Assembly (NCBI RefSeq): GCF_012847335.1
Contig: NZ_JABBDX010000001.1
Location: forward strand, 310,001-374,000
Length of the DNA stretch: 64,000 bases
From: Psychrobacter sp. MF31
GTDB taxonomy: Bacteria > Pseudomonadota > Gammaproteobacteria > Pseudomonadales > Moraxellaceae
Direction of reading: 5' to 3'
Below are positions 36,763 through 45,810 of the stretch, one piece after another; positions within the stretch are counted from its first letter, which is position 1; each line of letters starts with the position of its first letter. The translations under genes were made by a program, and so were the position numbers. Below the pieces are notes generated by a model. The model saw only the letters and a program-made list of their open reading frames with translations. It ran no database searches and was not told the DNA's origin.

Positions 36763-37137
36763 AAATCGCTCTTTTGCTAACTTGCGCTCGTATTAATAAT
36801 AACTCAATATTATCAAGAAGATAAAGCTTATAAAAAACAAAAATAAGGTAAATTTCACCTTATTTATTGATCAAAAACCTGACCGACTATCATAGCATTT
36901 TTTCAAAAAATCCGCCACGTTATCGCCAAGCTAAAACAAAGAGAATCAGCCAAAAGAAGCTCATCAAATGGCTGAAGGTAGAATACCCTTAAGGCAAGGT
37001 CAGCCCTTAAATTAGCATAATGTAAAGCTAGGCTAGAATAAGGCAAGAAGTGATTGAACCTTTGTCTTAATTTGCTTAAATAAAATCGGGTTTGATGCTA
37101 TTATTCACGCAGGATAATTGATGAGTGTGGTAAAACG
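36763..37137. other. Divergent intergenic region
   Basis: The 375 bases between dnaE and the Mrr-type gene hold a perfect inverted repeat, AAATAAGGT (36841-36849) with ACCTTATTT (36857-36865), about 80 bases upstream of dnaE. It has the size of an operator rather than a terminator. The rest is AT-rich. No RNA gene or ORF was found. Confidence 0.35.
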
Positions 37138-38268
37138 ATGAGCAACATTACCAAGCTACCAGCTTTTGGAGAGTTGTTGAATGCAGCGATTCAAACTATA
37201 AAAAACTTAAGCAGTAAAAACACCATTGGACGAACGGTTTTTTTTCGTGAATTTGAAAAATTAAGTGGTGTGGAAGCTGAACATAAAAAAATCCATTTTT
37301 TAAGTCGCTATGATATCCGTCATGAGTGTCACCAAGGCTCGCCTTGTTATGATGAGATCATCAATTTGATTTTGCTGTGCTTGTCGGCATTGGGAATTGT
37401 CAAAGAAAATACCTTTAGCTTGGTTCCTAATCTCAATCAAAATTTTGCCAATTTTATTGCCTTTGATGAAAAAGTTACGCCCAAAAATTTGAGCAAACTA
37501 GACCCGTTTGGCAAAGTATTTTTTTGGCTTGCAGGCAGCAATTTTAGCCAATACCTCAACGATGGCGTGCTAAATCACGATTATATTGCCAATCTTAAAC
37601 GCTTTGATGATAAGGCGTTTGTCGATTTAAAAAGAGCCAATTTGGCAGCTTATGGCAAAAATGGCGACCCGCTGATTAACTTTTTAATTGAAGAGGTTCA
37701 GCGGCGAACGTCACTATTTATGAACAATTATGCCGATGCTGCTGTGGGAAGCGAGTTTGTGAAAGTAACGCCGGACTTGATCATGGCGCAGTTAGAGAGT
37801 TTATCCCCACTTCAGTTTGAGTGGTTTTGTTTAAAGCTTGTTGAGCGTTCGCTTGAAATTGAAAGCCCTGAAAGCAACTTAACCTCGCGCCATACCGGTC
37901 GCAGCAATGACAATGGCATTGATGGCTTAATCATCCAAGACTTCCCAAACGGGGATGTTCATAATTACTATTTACAAGCCAAATTGTACAGCGCAGGAAA
38001 TAATATCTCAAACGGTGATCTAAGAAACTTTATTGGCGCTTTTCCACCTGAAAAAACCCATCACCATGGTTTGTTTATTACCACCACAAGCTTTACGAAA
38101 CCTGCCCAAGACTTTGCCAATGCCATTGAATCACACAGTTTGATTTTAATTGATCAGCTCAACTTAATTGATTTAATGATGCAGCATAAAGTGGGGCTAA
38201 AAGAGGTGAATGCTCAGCCAAAGCTATTATTAGACAATGAGTTTTTTAGCAAAATTAAGTTGTATTAA
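37138..38268 (+). CDS. Mrr-type restriction endonuclease (orphan)
   Basis: A 376-residue protein with an N-terminal DNA-binding half and a C-terminal PD-(D/E)xK nuclease of the Mrr_cat family. The nuclease core shows FEWFCLKLVE (227-236), NGIDGLI (Asp262) and YYLQAKLY (Gln280-x-Lys282), the Q-x-K variant normal for Mrr. GLFITTTSFTKPAQDFA and HSLILIDQLNLIDLM are also Mrr marks. Mrr enzymes cut modified DNA (type IV restriction). No methyltransferase or specificity subunit is near, which fits type IV. Normal base composition. The start ATG is preceded by weak ribosome sequence. Confidence 0.88.
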   Translation: MSNITKLPAFGELLNAAIQTIKNLSSKNTIGRTVFFREFEKLSGVEAEHKKIHFLSRYDIRHECHQGSPCYDEIINLILLCLSALGIVKENTFSLVPNLNQNFANFIAFDEKVTPKNLSKLDPFGKVFFWLAGSNFSQYLNDGVLNHDYIANLKRFDDKAFVDLKRANLAAYGKNGDPLINFLIEEVQRRTSLFMNNYADAAVGSEFVKVTPDLIMAQLESLSPLQFEWFCLKLVERSLEIESPESNLTSRHTGRSNDNGIDGLIIQDFPNGDVHNYYLQAKLYSAGNNISNGDLRNFIGAFPPEKTHHHGLFITTTSFTKPAQDFANAIESHSLILIDQLNLIDLMMQHKVGLKEVNAQPKLLLDNEFFSKIKLY

Positions 38269-38414
38269 AAGTAATTATTTATTTAATTTTGTATCCTAAC
38301 CTTACTTAGAAATTGCCAAATTGTAACTAAACATGATATAACTAAGTTCTGATTTGTAGCAAGCGATTGTTTAGCAATCAAAAGTTCTATTATTGGCAAC
38401 GACTAAGGATGGTT

Positions 38415-40247
38415 ATGAGACGATTGAATCGAAAGCGCAAGCCGCGCACCAGCAACCTTTTGACGTTGCCACCGTATGTTGTGATAAGCAAGCCTTTGTT
38501 TGGCAAGTTGAGCCTTGCAGCTAGCATAAGCGCTATGCTTTTATTAACAGCAGGTTGTCAATCAATGCCAACTGCAACCAATCAGCAAAGCCGACCAACT
38601 ATTGATTTTAGCCGCGCTGATAGTGCTACCATGAGCGCGCAAAGCCGCGCGTTTCAAGAAGCCCTTCCTGCAAATACTGCGGAGTATCAAGCCCTTTTTG
38701 CGCAATCCGGCGCAGTTAATAGCGAGCAGCAAGCCAAGCTTCAGCTGCTTGCCGCCATGAGCCAGCATCTCACAAGTCCACATTGGTCAAGCTCTCAAGT
38801 GCGTTATCATGGCGCGCCATTTGTTGATAAGGGCAGCATAGATCAAGGCGCAGACAGTATATTTAAAACCTTGTTTGACGTGTATCTCTATCAAGCTCGC
38901 CAAAGCTTAAGCTCAGAGGATGGCGATACAACAGATGATGCTGAGCAAGTGGTTAATGAGATTGCAGAAGCGCCTGCGCAACTTGGCGAGACTGATGAAG
39001 CTGCTGCTGACTATCCTTTAGAAGATGACTATGGCGATGATTATGAAAGCGTTGGCGACAATGACGTGGACGATAACCACAATATCTTTGGGATGACCAA
39101 TTTAAATCCTTTTCAGATTTTGCAGGATTATGCCGAAATGCGTAATCAAGAAACAGTAGAGGATAGCGCTAATAGCATGGGCGTCCTTCCTAATTTCTTA
39201 AGTTTACTACAGCGCACTCCTGAACAAATCGCTGCTAAAAATGAATATCAAAATCAATATTTAACAGTCAACACCCTCAGCCGCTTTGATCCTCAACAAA
39301 AACAAATCCAAAGCATTTTAAGCTACGATTATCTTGCGCCAACGCTCAGCTCATCGATTCAGCTGCCGATTGCGATGGATTTTGCTCACAATCGCTTGCG
39401 TGTTGATCCGGCAGCTATGATGCCGCTTGTGGCATTAACTCGTCCTGATGAGACCATGTTGCCAAATGATTTGGCAGGAAAAACGATCGATTTTCATTTA
39501 ACTGATAAAATGCGCGCCAATGTTCCAACTGGCGTCATTTATGATGCGGTGATTCAGGCATTTTTAGCCAGTTTGGGTGAGATTGAGGCGTCAAGTTTTA
39601 CCCCGATTGACATTAGTGAAGATGACTTTGCCAAAGACATTCGCGCCGCCCGAGCGATCAAAATTGACTTTGATGCCAAACAAAGCGGCGCAACCCTCGG
39701 GCGGATGTTTAAGCATTTAACCAAATCGCTCAACGATTATGTCAAAGCAAATCCTCAAAATACGGATGAAAACCTTGCTCTGCAAGAAATCTTAGCCAAA
39801 ATTCAATTTTATAATCAAGGCTATCAAAGTGCGGACGTTGGCTCATTGTTTCAGTTAATCGAAGCCATCGCGCCGGTCGATTTTAACAACAGCAACTATT
39901 ACTATTTGGATGCGAGCAATCGGCTGATTGGTAAGCAGCAGCGCGTTGATGTGGCAAGCGGCTTGATAGAAGCACGCAATCAAATCGTCAGTCAGTCACG
40001 CTATGAGTCAGATTTAAGCCGTCATCCGCTGGCAGCAAAATTATCACAAACCTTTAATGCCTCAAGCTCTGGTATTGACGGCAATGCTTGGCTAAGCACG
40101 ATCCGTCAAAATGAATACCGCAGTCAGCAAGCGGCGCAAATTCGCCAAGATTACGGTCTTGATGAGGAAAGCTTGGAAGAGGACGTGCTGATAGATGGTT
40201 ATTCAAGCAATATCGTCATTGACGATGTGTCTGATGCCCATAACTAA
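38415..40247 (+). CDS. Large lipoprotein of unknown function
   Basis: A 610-residue exported lipoprotein. The start at 38415 is set by AAGG six bases upstream. A long basic region (MRRLNRKRKPR) precedes a hydrophobic core and lipobox LTAGC (Cys48). Gln at +2 predicts the outer membrane. Residues 170-240 are strongly acidic (Asp/Glu clusters). The remainder is helical with no recognised domain. A second lipoprotein of similar size starts 52 bases downstream, also with GCQS at the cleavage site, so the two form a probable unit. No function can be given. The Cpx genes after them suggest an envelope role by context only. Confidence 0.8.
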   Translation: MRRLNRKRKPRTSNLLTLPPYVVISKPLFGKLSLAASISAMLLLTAGCQSMPTATNQQSRPTIDFSRADSATMSAQSRAFQEALPANTAEYQALFAQSGAVNSEQQAKLQLLAAMSQHLTSPHWSSSQVRYHGAPFVDKGSIDQGADSIFKTLFDVYLYQARQSLSSEDGDTTDDAEQVVNEIAEAPAQLGETDEAAADYPLEDDYGDDYESVGDNDVDDNHNIFGMTNLNPFQILQDYAEMRNQETVEDSANSMGVLPNFLSLLQRTPEQIAAKNEYQNQYLTVNTLSRFDPQQKQIQSILSYDYLAPTLSSSIQLPIAMDFAHNRLRVDPAAMMPLVALTRPDETMLPNDLAGKTIDFHLTDKMRANVPTGVIYDAVIQAFLASLGEIEASSFTPIDISEDDFAKDIRAARAIKIDFDAKQSGATLGRMFKHLTKSLNDYVKANPQNTDENLALQEILAKIQFYNQGYQSADVGSLFQLIEAIAPVDFNNSNYYYLDASNRLIGKQQRVDVASGLIEARNQIVSQSRYESDLSRHPLAAKLSQTFNASSSGIDGNAWLSTIRQNEYRSQQAAQIRQDYGLDEESLEEDVLIDGYSSNIVIDDVSDAHN

Positions 40248-40299
40248 CGGACTACTAACGAAAATGGAAGTCAAGCTTAGGCTTGATAAGGATAATATC

Positions 40300-41880
40300 A
40301 TGAAGCATCACCCCAGTTTTCGCGTACCGTTATTGGCAGTATCATTGACAGGCAGCGTGTTGCTAAGCGGCTGTCAGTCGCTGCCATCAAGCAATACGGC
40401 AACCAAAGCCGCTGTATCAAATGTCAACCCCAAAGCAATGGTGGTGCAAGCCCTAAAGTCGCAGCGGAAGCAGTCATTTAGTTATCATAGCAATATCGAA
40501 ATTGCTGCTCCTATAGCCAGCAATCGCCCGCTTGCGGTTGCCTCAAGCGCTGATACGCATTGCCAAACCGTTCATGATAATGCTTATGTTAACCTGATCA
40601 AGCAAGCAGAAGCTACGAAAACTGACCTTTATGATGAGCGCTTTGAGGCGCGGCGCAGTCAGATTAAAGCCAATTATGTGACCTGTTTTGAAGCTTATCA
40701 AGCTTGGCTTAGACAGCAGGACGGCGAGCTGCAAGCGGCGGACAAAAAATACGCGTCATTAATCAAAATGTTTGATAACTATCCGCTCAAGCAAAGCCAA
40801 AGCGATCTTAAAAAGCGCCAACTGCTTAATGAATATGGGTTAAAGCCGCTGTCAATCAATGCTCAAGGCAACTATCAGCCGCTAGCTGGCAAGATGACTT
40901 TGCTTGCCTCTGTTCAATATCACGCCAAAAACCATCAAAGCCAAGTCAATCAGCCCATTTACATCGATTTAAAATCGGGGCAATTGTACCTTTGGGCGGA
41001 TCATGCCGCTTACATCACCTCGCAATTGTTTGATGATAAGCTTGGAACGGCTTGGAAAAATAAATGGCTAAGAATCGATTTAGCCGATGGCAGTTTGCCC
41101 AAAGGCTTTGGTAAAGCTTTGATTCAAAATCATTTTGCGGCGCTTGATACGATGTTTGATGTGATGCCGGCAACAGAGTTTAGTTATATTGCACCCAACG
41201 AGTTGAGCAAGTTGAATTTTACCTTACCAAGCCATCAATTGTCAGTGATGCAATCGGGCGCTGTTATCGTGCGTCAGCAGCAAAGTGTGAACACCCAAAT
41301 CCAAAATTATCAAACGTATATTAATACCTTTTATGACAAAATGAGTCAGCAGTTTCCAGAATTGGTTAGTGATGACAGCGATGGCATGACGCAGCAGCCA
41401 AGCCTTTCGGAGGCATCATTCGATAGCAAAATGCTGGCGAAACTTATGCTAAGCGGTATAAAAGCGATGGCATCAAGTGAAAATATTATTGCAAAGTCTG
41501 GTGATATTGAGGAGCGTTTTTACGGCTTTGACAATCGTAAGCGCTTGGTTTGGCAACAAGCCCACAGCTTTGGCGGAACGCAAACGTCAACTGTCGGTGA
41601 TCAAGCGGACAATTTAATGGCAATTGATGTGTTCAGCCAGTTTCTACCGCTTAGCCGCGAGACAAACTTTGTGAATTTACCAAAAGACAGCCAAGTGCCA
41701 ACGGCAGCAAACAGCATTGATGTCAAAGAATATAGCAAAGAGCTGCTTTCGCGTTATAAAGAAGGCGGCGGGGCAACCTTTGGCAAGATCATTTTTGGGA
41801 CGGTAAGCGGTCGATTAGCGATGTTTTCTGATACCGCGCCATCAGACAGCGACAGTTTAGAAGAAGCGCCTTTAGAATAA
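40300..41880 (+). CDS. Second large lipoprotein of unknown function
   Basis: A 526-residue lipoprotein with signal MKHHPSFRVPLLAVSLTGS and lipobox LLSGC (Cys25). AAGGA upstream supports this ATG over upstream in-frame codons. Two cysteines (HCQTV, VTCFEA) lie in the first 130 mature residues and may form a disulfide. The rest mixes helical stretches and a beta-rich centre. A cleft of Ala/Gln/Ser-rich sequence recalls secreted binding proteins, but I recognise no family. It probably acts with the upstream lipoprotein. A terminator at 41895 closes the unit. Confidence 0.8.
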   Translation: MKHHPSFRVPLLAVSLTGSVLLSGCQSLPSSNTATKAAVSNVNPKAMVVQALKSQRKQSFSYHSNIEIAAPIASNRPLAVASSADTHCQTVHDNAYVNLIKQAEATKTDLYDERFEARRSQIKANYVTCFEAYQAWLRQQDGELQAADKKYASLIKMFDNYPLKQSQSDLKKRQLLNEYGLKPLSINAQGNYQPLAGKMTLLASVQYHAKNHQSQVNQPIYIDLKSGQLYLWADHAAYITSQLFDDKLGTAWKNKWLRIDLADGSLPKGFGKALIQNHFAALDTMFDVMPATEFSYIAPNELSKLNFTLPSHQLSVMQSGAVIVRQQQSVNTQIQNYQTYINTFYDKMSQQFPELVSDDSDGMTQQPSLSEASFDSKMLAKLMLSGIKAMASSENIIAKSGDIEERFYGFDNRKRLVWQQAHSFGGTQTSTVGDQADNLMAIDVFSQFLPLSRETNFVNLPKDSQVPTAANSIDVKEYSKELLSRYKEGGGATFGKIIFGTVSGRLAMFSDTAPSDSDSLEEAPLE

Positions 41881-41894
41881 CTATCAGGCAAACC

Positions 41895-41925
41895 AAAAAA
41901 GCGCTCAATGATGGGCGCTTTTTTT
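41895..41925. terminator. Bidirectional rho-independent terminator
   Basis: AAAAAAGCGC (41895-41904) pairs with GCGCTTTTTT (41915-41924) around a 10-base loop. It ends the lipoprotein unit and the convergent cpxP-like gene. Confidence 0.85.
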
Positions 41926-41942
41926 ACGTTTACGTTTGCTAA

Positions 41943-42515
41943 TTAATACTGCGGCGCTGGTTTTGGGGCAAATCGTGGGTGGTCTTTACCAGAATTTTTT
42001 GCGCGATTTTGGAAATGGTCAGCGCGTTTGTTTTGGCGATCAGCTTTCATAGCTGCCAGTTTTTGGCGCTGCTCTGGGGTTAAGACTTGGGCGATCTCGC
42101 GCTCTGATTGGACGCGATTGATAAAGCGCTGGCGGGTTTTTTCTGCCTCAAGGTTGGCTAAACGGTTGAGCTCAGCGTTATTAAGCGTTGGGCTGTTGGC
42201 AAGGCTTTGAACTTGGCTTTGCATAGCTTGACGCTCGTTTTTCATCGCCTCAAAGTTTTGATTGCGACCGTCATGGTTTTTTTGCATGATGGCTTTGATT
42301 TTGGCTTCTTGGTCAGCGGTTAAATTCAGCTCAGCAAACGGTTTTTTATTAGGATTGCCGCGACCTACGCGGTCGTGATGACGGGCTTCGCCTTTTTGAA
42401 CAACGGGCGCTTTGGCGTTTGGCTTGGTATCGGTGGCAGCGTTAACGCTTGAGCACGCGGTGACGCCCATAGCGCTTGAAACAATAAGAGCGGTGCCAAT
42501 CAATAAATTTTTCAT
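41943..42515 (-). CDS. Spy/CpxP-like LTXXQ protein, predicted lipoprotein
   Basis: A 190-residue periplasmic stress protein of the CpxP/Spy family. CpxP holds the CpxA sensor off and delivers misfolded proteins to DegP; Spy is a chaperone. Two LTxxQ motifs are visible, LTADQ (about 67-71) and LTPEQ (about 148-152), within long helices rich in Gln, Arg and Asn. The signal ends GVTAC, which fits a lipobox (Cys21), so it may be membrane-anchored, unlike E. coli CpxP. It is divergent from cpxRA, as in enterobacteria, with a possible CpxR box between. The tail is very basic. Confidence 0.85.
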   Translation of the reverse strand: MKNLLIGTALIVSSAMGVTACSSVNAATDTKPNAKAPVVQKGEARHHDRVGRGNPNKKPFAELNLTADQEAKIKAIMQKNHDGRNQNFEAMKNERQAMQSQVQSLANSPTLNNAELNRLANLEAEKTRQRFINRVQSEREIAQVLTPEQRQKLAAMKADRQNKRADHFQNRAKNSGKDHPRFAPKPAPQY

Positions 42516-42603
42516 TATTCAACCTTAACAATGGATTTTAGATTTATCGCGACTCGATAGCCCTTATTATAAAAAAAGTAAGGGTTACAATCTTTTATGA
42601 AAG

Positions 42604-42618
42604 ATTAAGAAAGGTAAA
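42604..42618 (+). promoter_or_regulatory. Candidate CpxR-binding site
   Basis: ATTAA-5-GTAAA at 42604-42618 resembles the CpxR consensus GTAAA-5-GTAAA; the second half is perfect and the first has three of five matches. It lies between the divergent cpxP-like gene and cpxR. It is a weak match that needs binding data. Confidence 0.3.
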
Positions 42619-42700
42619 GATGGCGGCGAAAGGCAGGAGATAATTTAAAAAAAAGTTATAATAAACCGAAATTTTTAAGAAAAATAATAAGGGGGCATCA

Positions 42701-43372
42701 GTGCCAAATATTTTATTGGGTGATGACGATGAGGAGCTGATCCAACTGCTGCAAGAATATTTGCAAAATCATGACATTAGCTGCGACTGCGCTTTTGACG
42801 GCGCGGCGGTCATTGACAAGTTGAATGCCAATAATTATGACTTGTTGGTTCTTGATATCATGATGCCAAAGCTTGATGGCTTAAGCGTGTTGCGGCGTTT
42901 GCCAAGCATCAGCCAAGTTCCGGTGATTATGTTGACGGCAAAAGGCGAGGAGATTGACCGCATCATTGGTCTTGAGCTTGGGGCGGATGACTATATCACC
43001 AAGCCTTGCAATCCGCGTGAGCTGCTGGCGCGAATTAACGCGGTAATTAAGCGAACGCAAGCGCTGCCGCCAACGCCGGATGCGCTTCCTGAGAGCCGAT
43101 TGAGCTTAGATCAGGTGACCCGCTGCTGCCAAGTGGATGGCACGCCGCTGCAAGTTACAGGGACAGAATTTGATTTGTTATGGGCGCTATTGATGCAAAA
43201 AGGCGAGGTGGTCAGCAAAGCTTGGCTGTCCGAGCATGTGCTTCAGCGCGAGCTTCAACCGTTTGATCGTAGCCTTGATGTTCATGTGTCACGCCTTCGC
43301 AAAAAAATGCAGCCTTTTCATGATGAACCGATTAAAGCCATTCGCGGTAAAGGCTATCAGTTGGTAATCTAA
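42701..43372 (+). CDS. cpxR: OmpR-family response regulator (CpxR-like)
   Basis: A 223-residue regulator for envelope stress. The receiver domain has the acidic cluster DDDEE (8-12), phospho-acceptor Asp52 (LLVLDIMMP), Thr in MLTAKG and Lys in YITKPCN. The C-terminal winged helix ends HVSRLRKKMQ and IRGKGYQL. It starts with GTG, preceded by AAGGGGG, and its stop is directly followed by the kinase ATG, so the pair is cotranscribed. Naming rests on the adjacent CpxP-like gene, the divergent layout and receiver/effector type. OmpR-family relatives are numerous, so orthology is likely rather than proved. Confidence 0.88.
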   Translation: MPNILLGDDDEELIQLLQEYLQNHDISCDCAFDGAAVIDKLNANNYDLLVLDIMMPKLDGLSVLRRLPSISQVPVIMLTAKGEEIDRIIGLELGADDYITKPCNPRELLARINAVIKRTQALPPTPDALPESRLSLDQVTRCCQVDGTPLQVTGTEFDLLWALLMQKGEVVSKAWLSEHVLQRELQPFDRSLDVHVSRLRKKMQPFHDEPIKAIRGKGYQLVI

Positions 43373-44914
43373 ATGTCAGAACGATTTTCAATACAAAAAT
43401 GGCTGATTAGTCCAAAGCTAAGTTTATTTTGGCGGCTGTTTTTAAGCTTGCTTTTAATAATTTTGTTGACCTCTATGCTGTCGGTGGCGGCAGAGCGCAA
43501 GCTCAATCAGCGCGCCCTTGCGGCAAAAATGGAAGAGCAAATTGATAAATTGGTCATTAAGCGCGAGGTATTAACCCAAGCTTTACTTGCGCAAAATGAT
43601 GAGGAGCTTCGGCGGCTTTATCGCGATGATCGGCGTTTAATGAGTCAAATTCGCGTTTTTGATGACCAAGGTGAGATGCTGTTTCCGCGTTATCGCTTTC
43701 GTGAAGGCAGGCAAGAGGGGCGCTTAGAGCGTTTGGAGGGCAGACCGCCGCGCAGCGATGAGCGATCGCCTGAGCTGCGACCGCCGCCCATAGAGGATCA
43801 TGCCTTTATGGAAAAGCCGTTTCAGCTTTCCGATATTTGGCAACCGCTACCGCCTTACAATGCCATCTCCAACATGGATCGCCGCCCTGAGCTTGCAGAC
43901 AAAACGATCACCCTTCCGAACGGTCAAATACGCATCATTCAGCTGCGACCGCATTTATTATTTAAAGATGTGCTTGAGCTTCAGCGCGGCAATATGCCAA
44001 TTCGACTGGTGATGGTGGTGTTTTTTGGCGGTTTGGTTTGCTTTTGGCTCAGCCAAACCATGACTCGCCGAATTCGCCGCGTTCAAAATAGTGTCCATCG
44101 CTTATTGGTCGGTGATTATGCAACCAATCCAAGCCTTGAAAAGCTGGGCGATGATGAATTGGGTCAGCTTGCAAAGGATGTCGCGCAATTGAGCACGCGG
44201 CTTAGTGAAAGCGAGCGCGCCCGCAAGCAGATGCTTAGCGACATCTCGCATGAGCTGCGATCGCCGCTTGCCCGACTTGAAGTTGCCACCGAGTTGACCC
44301 GCGACTTTGCACCAAATGCGGGGCGCTATTTGGATAGGATTGATAAAGAATCGGCGCGGATGAATGAGCTGATTGAGCAGATTATCCGTATTCAATCGCT
44401 ACAAATGCAGCAATATAGCCTTGATGATAGCGAGCGCGAACCGGTTGATTTGGCGCAAATTATCAGCGATATCGGTCAAGACGTTTGCTTTGAGTTTCAG
44501 CATAAACAAATCGCTTGGCAGTGGCAACCGCCACCTTTTGAGTGCATCGTGATGGGCAACTTTGATCAACTGCGCAGCGCCCTTGAAAATATCATCCGTA
44601 ATGCCTTTATGCACACGCCGCAAGCGCTGACAATCGCGGTTGATTTAACTAAAGTCACCCATGACAAAGGTCGATTGCAGTGGCAAATGACCGTGACTGA
44701 CTCAGGATCGGGCATTGATGAGGCAGATTTGGCGCGGATTTTTCAGCCGTTTGTGCGTCTTGATTCAGCAAGGCATCGGCAAACTGGGGGTTATGGTTTA
44801 GGGCTTGCCATCACTCATGCCGTGGTGGTCGCGCATGGCGGTCACGTTCGCGTTTACAATCGGCAAGATGGTCAATCTGGACTTGTGGTTGAGGTGATGC
44901 TGCCAGCAAGTTAA
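43373..44914 (+). CDS. cpxA: Sensor histidine kinase (CpxA-like)
   Basis: Inner-membrane kinase of 513 residues with two transmembrane segments (about 15-40 and 205-228). Between them lies a periplasmic sensor domain with an unusual Arg/Glu/Pro-rich stretch (EGRQEGRLERLEG, PPRSDERSPELRPPP, about 110-145). A HAMP region follows, then the H-box DISHELRSPLARLE (His293), N-box (NIIRNAFMHT), DSGSGID and GYGLGLAI of the ATPase domain. This matches CpxA in order and in the RSPLAR spelling of its H-box. It would phosphorylate the regulator encoded just upstream. The stimulus is inferred as envelope damage. Confidence 0.88.
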   Translation: MSERFSIQKWLISPKLSLFWRLFLSLLLIILLTSMLSVAAERKLNQRALAAKMEEQIDKLVIKREVLTQALLAQNDEELRRLYRDDRRLMSQIRVFDDQGEMLFPRYRFREGRQEGRLERLEGRPPRSDERSPELRPPPIEDHAFMEKPFQLSDIWQPLPPYNAISNMDRRPELADKTITLPNGQIRIIQLRPHLLFKDVLELQRGNMPIRLVMVVFFGGLVCFWLSQTMTRRIRRVQNSVHRLLVGDYATNPSLEKLGDDELGQLAKDVAQLSTRLSESERARKQMLSDISHELRSPLARLEVATELTRDFAPNAGRYLDRIDKESARMNELIEQIIRIQSLQMQQYSLDDSEREPVDLAQIISDIGQDVCFEFQHKQIAWQWQPPPFECIVMGNFDQLRSALENIIRNAFMHTPQALTIAVDLTKVTHDKGRLQWQMTVTDSGSGIDEADLARIFQPFVRLDSARHRQTGGYGLGLAITHAVVVAHGGHVRVYNRQDGQSGLVVEVMLPAS

Positions 44915-45129
44915 AAATAATGATTGTTGATTTTTATTCTAAGATAGGATGACAACTTACGACCAAAGGATTATGAGTCCTTTAATAACGCAAAACGGCT
45001 TAGCGGTTATTAATATAAAATAAGCGTAACTCATAGCCGCAAGTTATGCTTGTCATTCGTAACTTTTGCCATTGTGATGCGCAAATAAACGTCTTATAAT
45101 TTGCCATCTTGCTCATCTCGACCAAAGTT

Positions 45130-45726
45130 ATGATAAGCCAACTGTTTCCAACCGCTCGCCGTGCGATTTTGCGACCTAAGATGATGTATTTTGGGATGCT
45201 GCTGGCGTGTTTTGCTTGGCTATTGCAGTTATCACCGCTGCTTGCGCCGTTATGGCTGAGCGACTTATCTGTAGGTCATGGCATTTGTATTGAGCTTGCC
45301 CCCGTAATTGCCGCGCAAGAGTATTCTAAACATCATCACCAAAGTCAACACCATCAAGATAAAGACCCTCATTTAAAAACCACAAATTTGGTTGCAAAAG
45401 CGCCATCTACAAGCGATTTATTACCGCAACATGCTCACCATATCGGCAATATGTCGAAAATATCACCAAAAGAGCCGAATTTAGCCATCCAAACGCAGTC
45501 TTCGGATACTAAAAAATCACCCACTCACAACCACGATTGCAGCATTTGCTTGGCAATGATGGCGTTTAGTTTGCCTACAAGCGGCGTTGATTTGATTGTG
45601 CTGTTGGTGTTAACATTTGCAATTTTAACCGCCGTTCTTTATCGCTCACTTTGCCTACGCCTGATTGTCTTTTTACGACCGCCAAGCCGAGCTTCCCCAA
45701 CTCTGAACTATTGCCATAATTTTTAA
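45130..45726 (+). CDS. DUF2946 family membrane-associated protein
   Basis: A 198-residue protein with two hydrophobic segments (about 20-45 and 150-170). Between them is a His/Gln/Lys-rich loop (HHHQSQHHQDKD) and HNHDCSICLAM, the C-x2-C pattern typical of DUF2946. Such proteins often sit beside copper or iron uptake genes, and the His/Cys motifs suggest transition-metal binding. The ATG at 45130 is preferred over TTG 45109. The PepSY gene follows 84 bases on, in the same direction. Function inferred only. Confidence 0.75.
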   Translation: MISQLFPTARRAILRPKMMYFGMLLACFAWLLQLSPLLAPLWLSDLSVGHGICIELAPVIAAQEYSKHHHQSQHHQDKDPHLKTTNLVAKAPSTSDLLPQHAHHIGNMSKISPKEPNLAIQTQSSDTKKSPTHNHDCSICLAMMAFSLPTSGVDLIVLLVLTFAILTAVLYRSLCLRLIVFLRPPSRASPTLNYCHNF

Positions 45727-45810
45727 TCTTAGGGTTTTGCAATCGACTTTTTTGGTGAATCGCCAAAAAGGCAGTCGGTTGTCTATAAAAATTAGTAAAT
45801 AGTGAAGGTT

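Noticed and set aside
44916-44934. Fur-box-like sequence upstream of the DUF2946/PepSY pair
   Set aside because: Only about 11 of 19 positions match, and it lies about 200 bases from the start codon.
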